7,822 bases of DNA from contig JAOTST010000066.1 in assembly GCA_029864785.1 (NCBI GenBank), positions 1 through 7,822 on the forward strand. The letters run 5' to 3'. The position numbers and the translations under genes were made by a program. The stretch is from Chromatiales bacterium. GTDB taxonomy: Bacteria; Pseudomonadota; Gammaproteobacteria; Thiohalomonadales; Thiohalomonadaceae. Below, piece by piece: positions 7,249-7,822 of this stretch; within the stretch, counting starts at the first letter, position 1, and every line of letters begins with the position of its first letter. The notes below the pieces were generated by a model. The model saw only the letters and a program-made list of their open reading frames with translations, did not search any database and was not told the origin of the DNA.

Positions 7249-7317
7249 TATTTATCCCCTATGAATCATCGTTATCTGTTTTTTATAATGGAGTAGCTGC
7301 AAGAATAGTAGCATAGT

Positions 7318-7822
7318 TTATTGACTGTTTAGATTGGCCGCTACAATGGCTTTAATTCGCCGTTGCTCTAACTCTTCACCGATCGCCTTGTCAATAAAGC
7401 CATCTGCAATAACGGCCTGGCTATCCACAGCCGAGGCCGCATTGAACGCATTGCGGATAATGGCAACCTGCTCATATTCAATCTCTTCAAAACCGGTTCG
7501 GCCACGAGAGTCTGCTTCACAGGCGCTGAGAAACTGCCCTAGACGTTCGGGGCGACGGAAGAGATCAAGATTTTGTAGCAGTTTGAACATGGTGCTCGCC
7601 TTAAGCTCGGCTGCGCGGTGGTAGAGGCCGTGATACTTGGTGACTAGAATGGCTAAATCGCGGAAATCTTTGGGAACCCTAAGACGCTCACAAAGCTTCT
7701 CGACCAGCATTACGCCGCGATCTTCATGAGCGATATGACGCGGCCACTCTGATTCAGGCGTGGTTCCCTTACCAAGGTCATGTACCAGTGCGGCAAAGCG
7801 TACTTTAAGGTCGTCGGTTAGC
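7318..7822 (-). CDS. cca: CCA-adding tRNA nucleotidyltransferase, C-terminal part (5' end outside window)
   Basis: The frame is open from the right edge (first full codon 7821-7819) to a TAA at 7320-7318, giving 167 C-terminal residues. Cca adds or repairs the 3' CCA end of tRNAs. The visible part is the HD phosphohydrolase domain found in the multifunctional gammaproteobacterial enzyme: RFAALVHDLGKG with the HD pair at visible residues 14-15, then WPRHIAHE (26-33). The blocks KLCERLRVP, KYHGLYHRA and CEADSRGRTGFE follow and match E. coli Cca in order and spacing. The distance from HD to the end (about 153 residues) is close to that of E. coli (about 157), so the C-terminus is complete. About 60 percent of the protein, including the nucleotidyltransferase head, lies beyond the window. 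A Met codon at 7710-7708 is internal, not the start. Confidence 0.96.
   Translation of the reverse strand, partial: LTDDLKVRFAALVHDLGKGTTPESEWPRHIAHEDRGVMLVEKLCERLRVPKDFRDLAILVTKYHGLYHRAAELKASTMFKLLQNLDLFRRPERLGQFLSACEADSRGRTGFEEIEYEQVAIIRNAFNAASAVDSQAVIADGFIDKAIGEELEQRRIKAIVAANLNSQ

Noticed and set aside
7334..7624. 96-codon plus-strand reading frame at the right end.
   Set aside because: It is antisense to the conserved C-terminal part of cca.
1..7822. Mobile elements, CRISPR arrays, tRNA or rRNA genes.
   Set aside because: No transposase or integrase reading frame, repeat-spacer pattern or RNA gene signature was seen on either strand.

Overview
The window looks like chromosomal DNA of a free-living or symbiotic gammaproteobacterium. 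The evidence is a Cca with the HD-domain tail typical of gammaproteobacteria, a PTR1-type pteridine reductase, a MidA-family methyltransferase, UppP, and two membrane signalling proteins. The exact genus cannot be read from the sequence. I found no mobile element, tRNA, rRNA, CRISPR array or obvious horizontal-transfer scar.

Left part (1-2803): the 3' part of a sensor histidine kinase with a periplasmic solute-binding-like input domain runs rightward off the left edge. It meets, tail to tail across 30 bp, a leftward membrane diguanylate cyclase with a periplasmic Cache-like sensor and intact GGEEF and RxxD sites. This region looks more AT-rich than the middle of the window (judged by eye, not computed).

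Middle part (2947-6491): a leftward pair encodes a pteridine reductase (FolM/PTR1-like) and a small AF1514/DUF5619-like protein of unknown function. A 65 bp divergent promoter region separates this pair from a rightward run of midA-like methyltransferase, uppP and a small VanZ-like membrane protein. The last two genes overlap by 11 bp. These genes serve pterin/folate redox metabolism, protein methylation and lipid-carrier recycling for the cell envelope.

Right part (6532-7822): a leftward orphan periplasmic solute-binding protein of the SBP_bac_3 type has no permease or ATPase beside it. Upstream of it lies the 3' portion of cca (CCA-adding tRNA nucleotidyltransferase), which runs off the right edge.

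Most genes are ordinary housekeeping or signalling genes. No complete new system is evident. The points most worth a second look are the AF1514-like gene placed 11 bp behind the pteridine reductase, the uppP-vanZ overlap, the orphan binding protein, and a small perfect inverted repeat upstream of the diguanylate cyclase.
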